Assembly (NCBI GenBank): GCA_032173965.1
Contig: JAVUNC010000006.1
Span: 21,570,370-21,634,369, forward strand
DNA: 64,000 nucleotides
DNA from: Sitta carolinensis
Lineage: Eukaryota; Chordata; Aves; Passeriformes; Sittidae
Direction: 5' to 3'
Position 1 is the first letter of the stretch, and each line of letters opens with the position of its first letter. The position numbers and the translations under genes were made by a program. This document shows, piece after piece, positions 60,801 to 64,000 of this stretch. The notes under the pieces are model-generated. The model did not search any database. It saw nothing but the letters and a program-made list of their open reading frames with translations, and was not told the DNA's origin.

Positions 60801-63800
60801 TGCTGGTGTCTGAAATGCTTACAGGGTTTACTTCGGAAGAAATTTTCCAGTAAGTGCTGAACTTCAGGTGAGAGTGGGATAAAAGGTTGTCTTTAGAATA
60901 ATCACCTGGGAATGTCCTGAACTGGACTTCACTGGGTTTTGGGAGGATAGGGGAAGCTTTCATAAGGTTTTTAAAAAGTATTTTGGAGGTTTGTGATTTT
61001 TTTTTTTTTTTTTGGTTGGGGATATTTGAGTCTAACAGAGCAAGAGGTGTCTGACTGAAAACAAAACCAGTCTAGTATCACTGGAATAATATTTGAGGAC
61101 AGTATGTTTTTCTTACAGATTTAAGCAGGTCGGTAATATGTTGTCGAAATAAAACTGTATGATCCCAATTTCTGCAGAACATGGATGTTCCTGTTCCAGT
61201 CCACCCCAGTCTCTTGATTCAGTGGATCACTAGGTTAACACTTTGCCCTGTACAAGCACAGGTGAATCTTCACTCCTCATTGCTCCTCTTCACGACCATC
61301 CTTGGCTTTCTTGTTGGATGTTGTTAGTTGGGATTCTTTTTGTGGAATAGTGGCAGAGACCTCCCCCAGTGCTATATGAGAGGGGTGCTGGCAGCTGGCA
61401 TTGACACTGAGCTCACTGGTGTTACTGGAGACTCTGATCTTGGAACCCCCCTGACTTAGGCTCTGCAAACATTTAGGTTTCTCTATTGGCTTTGATGCTT
61501 CAGAATTATTTCCATGGGTGTGAGGTTTAGAGAAATGAAGAAGGAGCTTCATGTACATTTGAATTCCTTTAATTATGGCATTGGGAAGCAGGAATTGTTG
61601 ACAGTAGCCCTCCAGGAATTCCTAGGATTTCTCTGGAAACATGACTTAATTCCCTTGTTACAACATGGATGGTAACTGAGGCTTTCCAAAGTATTAAGTC
61701 AGTGGACAAGAGAATATAACTGCTGAGCATTGGAAGTACTCCCTTTTAACAAGGGAGTGTTGTGCTTCCCTAAGTGATTGCATGTGCAATAGTGGCTCCA
61801 GAGAAGATTCCAAATGCCTTTTGAATTGCTGAAGACTCGAAAAAACCCCACCTTTAATAGCTTTTTATAGTGGTGTGTCTTGGTATTTATTATGTCTGTC
61901 TTTCTTAGCATCAAAGTTTTCCTTTTGTAACCTGTGGTTGATAAAGGCAACCTATTCTCTCCCCTATGAAATTACTATTTCAAGCTGACTGAGGAAGATC
62001 TCTCTGACTTCCAAGTCCAATTACCTGCCGGGTTGGCTTCTGCTTTGTGCTATCACAACAGCAGCTTGGATAGTCACTGGCTGAGTTCCTGCAGCTCTAA
62101 TCAAGTTTCCTGCTGCTGCTGGAGAAGAACAAAACACAGCCATACGAATAATTATTAGGTCGGGGAGAGAGCTGCAATTTGTGCTTTGAGTGACGAGAGA
62201 AAATGAAAGTATAGGATTCTTGTGATTAGTTAGCTACTGTAGATATTGCATCTGCTTTGACGTCCTTTGAATTGGGAGGAAAAAGGCCACCAATCCTTTT
62301 GGCACTGACAGCTTTTTGGTGCTCATTCTGAGTGAGAGCTGCAGAGCTCAGCTGCTGTCAGGAGGATGCTGTGTCTGTCAGTGGCTTCTCTCTTTCCTGT
62401 TGGGCTTATTTATGGTCTAATCAGTTCATGGAGCACTAATTTGTTCTGAAGTAACTTAATCGCATAGGTGTCTCGAGAGCCCTGGCTTGTGCAGAGGCAG
62501 CTTTTTCTTGGCTCATCAGACTGAGTCTGCTTGAATAATAGTTTCCTTGGTGTAATGTCCTTTTCTTCTATTAAATGAGCATCATCTTAACATGCTAACT
62601 CTCTACCCCCGTGCCCTTGCAAATAACAGGGAATGGTTAGGCAGGAGAAAACGGTTACGCCAATTTCCCTGGTAGGGCTGAATAAATAACAACCCTTACT
62701 TGGTTTGAAACCCTCCCTCCTGAGCTTTTGGGTCCTGTTGAGCAGAATGCATGTCAAAGGTTTTGGAAAATCATTTTAGAGTGTTTTCTAACAAAACCCA
62801 GATGTTTAGTCGAAGGAAGGGGAATTAAAAATTGCTGAGGTCTACAACAATTATTTTTTTATGACTTAACGTTGCCTTTTGTTTTCATGCTCTCCCTTCA
62901 GAGGATTAAAAAAAGATCAAAAACTGCTTTCCTTGTAAACTCCCTTTAAACTACATCTGCTCTAAATCAATATTTTAGAGCAGATTCTACTCGAATGTGG
63001 TGCCCTTTGAAAGCAGAGGAAGATGCAGTGATCACCAGGGCTGGTGTCAAGAAACTGGGGAACATTCCGTTTCCCCATACACTCCCCTTGGCATCCTGCA
63101 GGGAGCCAGGCTGTGGGAGCACTGCTGTGCAGGATCTGTCACTTGGCAGCTTCCTTGACCATATCAGAAATAAGCTGGGGGGTTTCTGGGCTTTTGATAA
63201 TGCAGGGAAAGGAGAGGCTGCATCCCAGCTGAGGTTTAAATGCTGCAGTGTAAGGTCAGACACTGCAAATCTTGCTGCCCATCACACAATGTCCTCAATT
63301 TTTTTTTAATTTTTTTGTGCCACTGGAAAAGCAACGAGTAGGATTTGTCCTGGAGACGGCAGAGCCACTTGTTTCACTGGAAGATGAAAATTTCACAGCT
63401 TGAGCTTAATGTAGCATGACTTGTTTAAAACTGTCTTGTTCCAGTTTGACTGGTTCCTGCATGCTTCCCCACTGTTCCCCAGAATTTAGAGTGGAAATTT
63501 TGGACCACCTGCTGTAGTGGTGAAGCTCTGTCCTCTTTCATATTTATTCTGTTTGGGCTCTCAATTGGCTGGAATGGATTTGGTCTTAGAAGTGCATGTC
63601 TCCTGAGAGCTGTGCTGCTCCGAGCTTCCTCAAGTCAGGAAAACTCCCCAGTCTGGTTGTGGATCAAATGAAGCTGGATGGCCTGAGCTTGGTATTTCAG
63701 CCTGTGTGGTGGTTGTGCCTTTGGAACTTGCCAGGGCTAACTCACCCTACAAGCTGACAATACTGAGGGAGATTCTCTTTAAAGTGGTGGGGACCTGCTG

Positions 63801-64000
63801 TAGTGTTCTAGGTGTTTGGGTGGGCTGTGCTGGAGCACAGTTGGGAACAGCCTGATGGCTGCAGGAGCTCGGATACAACTGTTAGAGCCTGGGACTGTCA
63901 GCACTTGTAATACAAGAATTCCTCTTCTAGGTTGTTTCATGCTCAAACGAAAATGCCATGACGGGGGAACATGGCAGCTGATGATGTAAATGCTTTTCCT
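57841..64000 (+). other. PELI2: PELI2 intron 2 (5' part)
   Basis: The intron opens with GTAAGTGAC at 57841 and no further Pellino exon appears before the right edge. The next expected protein segment would begin with an AIS.K.QHSISYTL-like block, and I do not see it. It contains a T run (60997-61013), a perfect 14 bp palindrome (58301-58314) and repeat-free ATTA-rich blocks near 62080-62290 and 62400-62700. I recognise no CR1 or LTR in it. Confidence 0.88.
60997..61013. repeat. Poly(T) run
   Basis: Seventeen T in a row in PELI2 intron 2, with no recognisable retroposon body next to it. Confidence 0.85.

Overview
This 64 kb window is vertebrate nuclear DNA, almost certainly from a bird and possibly a songbird. 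The two signs are many short, 5'-truncated CR1 LINE fragments, the standard dispersed repeat of birds, and a split protein-coding gene with a CpG-island promoter. There are no bacterial operons, CRISPR arrays or rRNA genes, and no tRNA gene that I can support.

The only protein-coding gene I can support is PELI2 (Pellino-2, an E3 ubiquitin ligase/scaffold of Toll-like and IL-1 receptor signalling) on the + strand. The window holds its promoter/CpG island (about 31.1-33.2 kb), coding exon 1 (32418-32494), a 25.2 kb intron 1, coding exon 2 (57711-57840) and the first 6.2 kb of intron 2. The two exons join in frame (phase 2) and give the first 69 residues. The remaining exons, with most of the FHA domain and the RING-like domain, lie beyond the right edge.

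The left 31 kb is intergenic. It carries about fifteen CR1 pieces in both orientations, including a decayed reverse-transcriptase segment, plus one solo LTR, microsatellites and several repeat-free, homeodomain-motif-rich blocks that look like candidate conserved noncoding elements. Directly upstream of the PELI2 promoter is a GC-rich minisatellite of about 500 bp with roughly eighteen copies of a GGGGCTCTCACAGA core.

The gene body is much poorer in CR1 (one clear piece). It holds a second copy of the same solo LTR, a complex 54.1-56.6 kb region with two LTR-like segments bracketed by a 165 bp indel-free direct duplication, and candidate enhancer blocks near 62 kb. The most interesting structures are the promoter-proximal minisatellite with the adjacent 19-G run, the same-orientation LTR pair flanking the promoter, and the bracketed LTR cluster in intron 1. 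I found no clear sign of an undescribed protein system.
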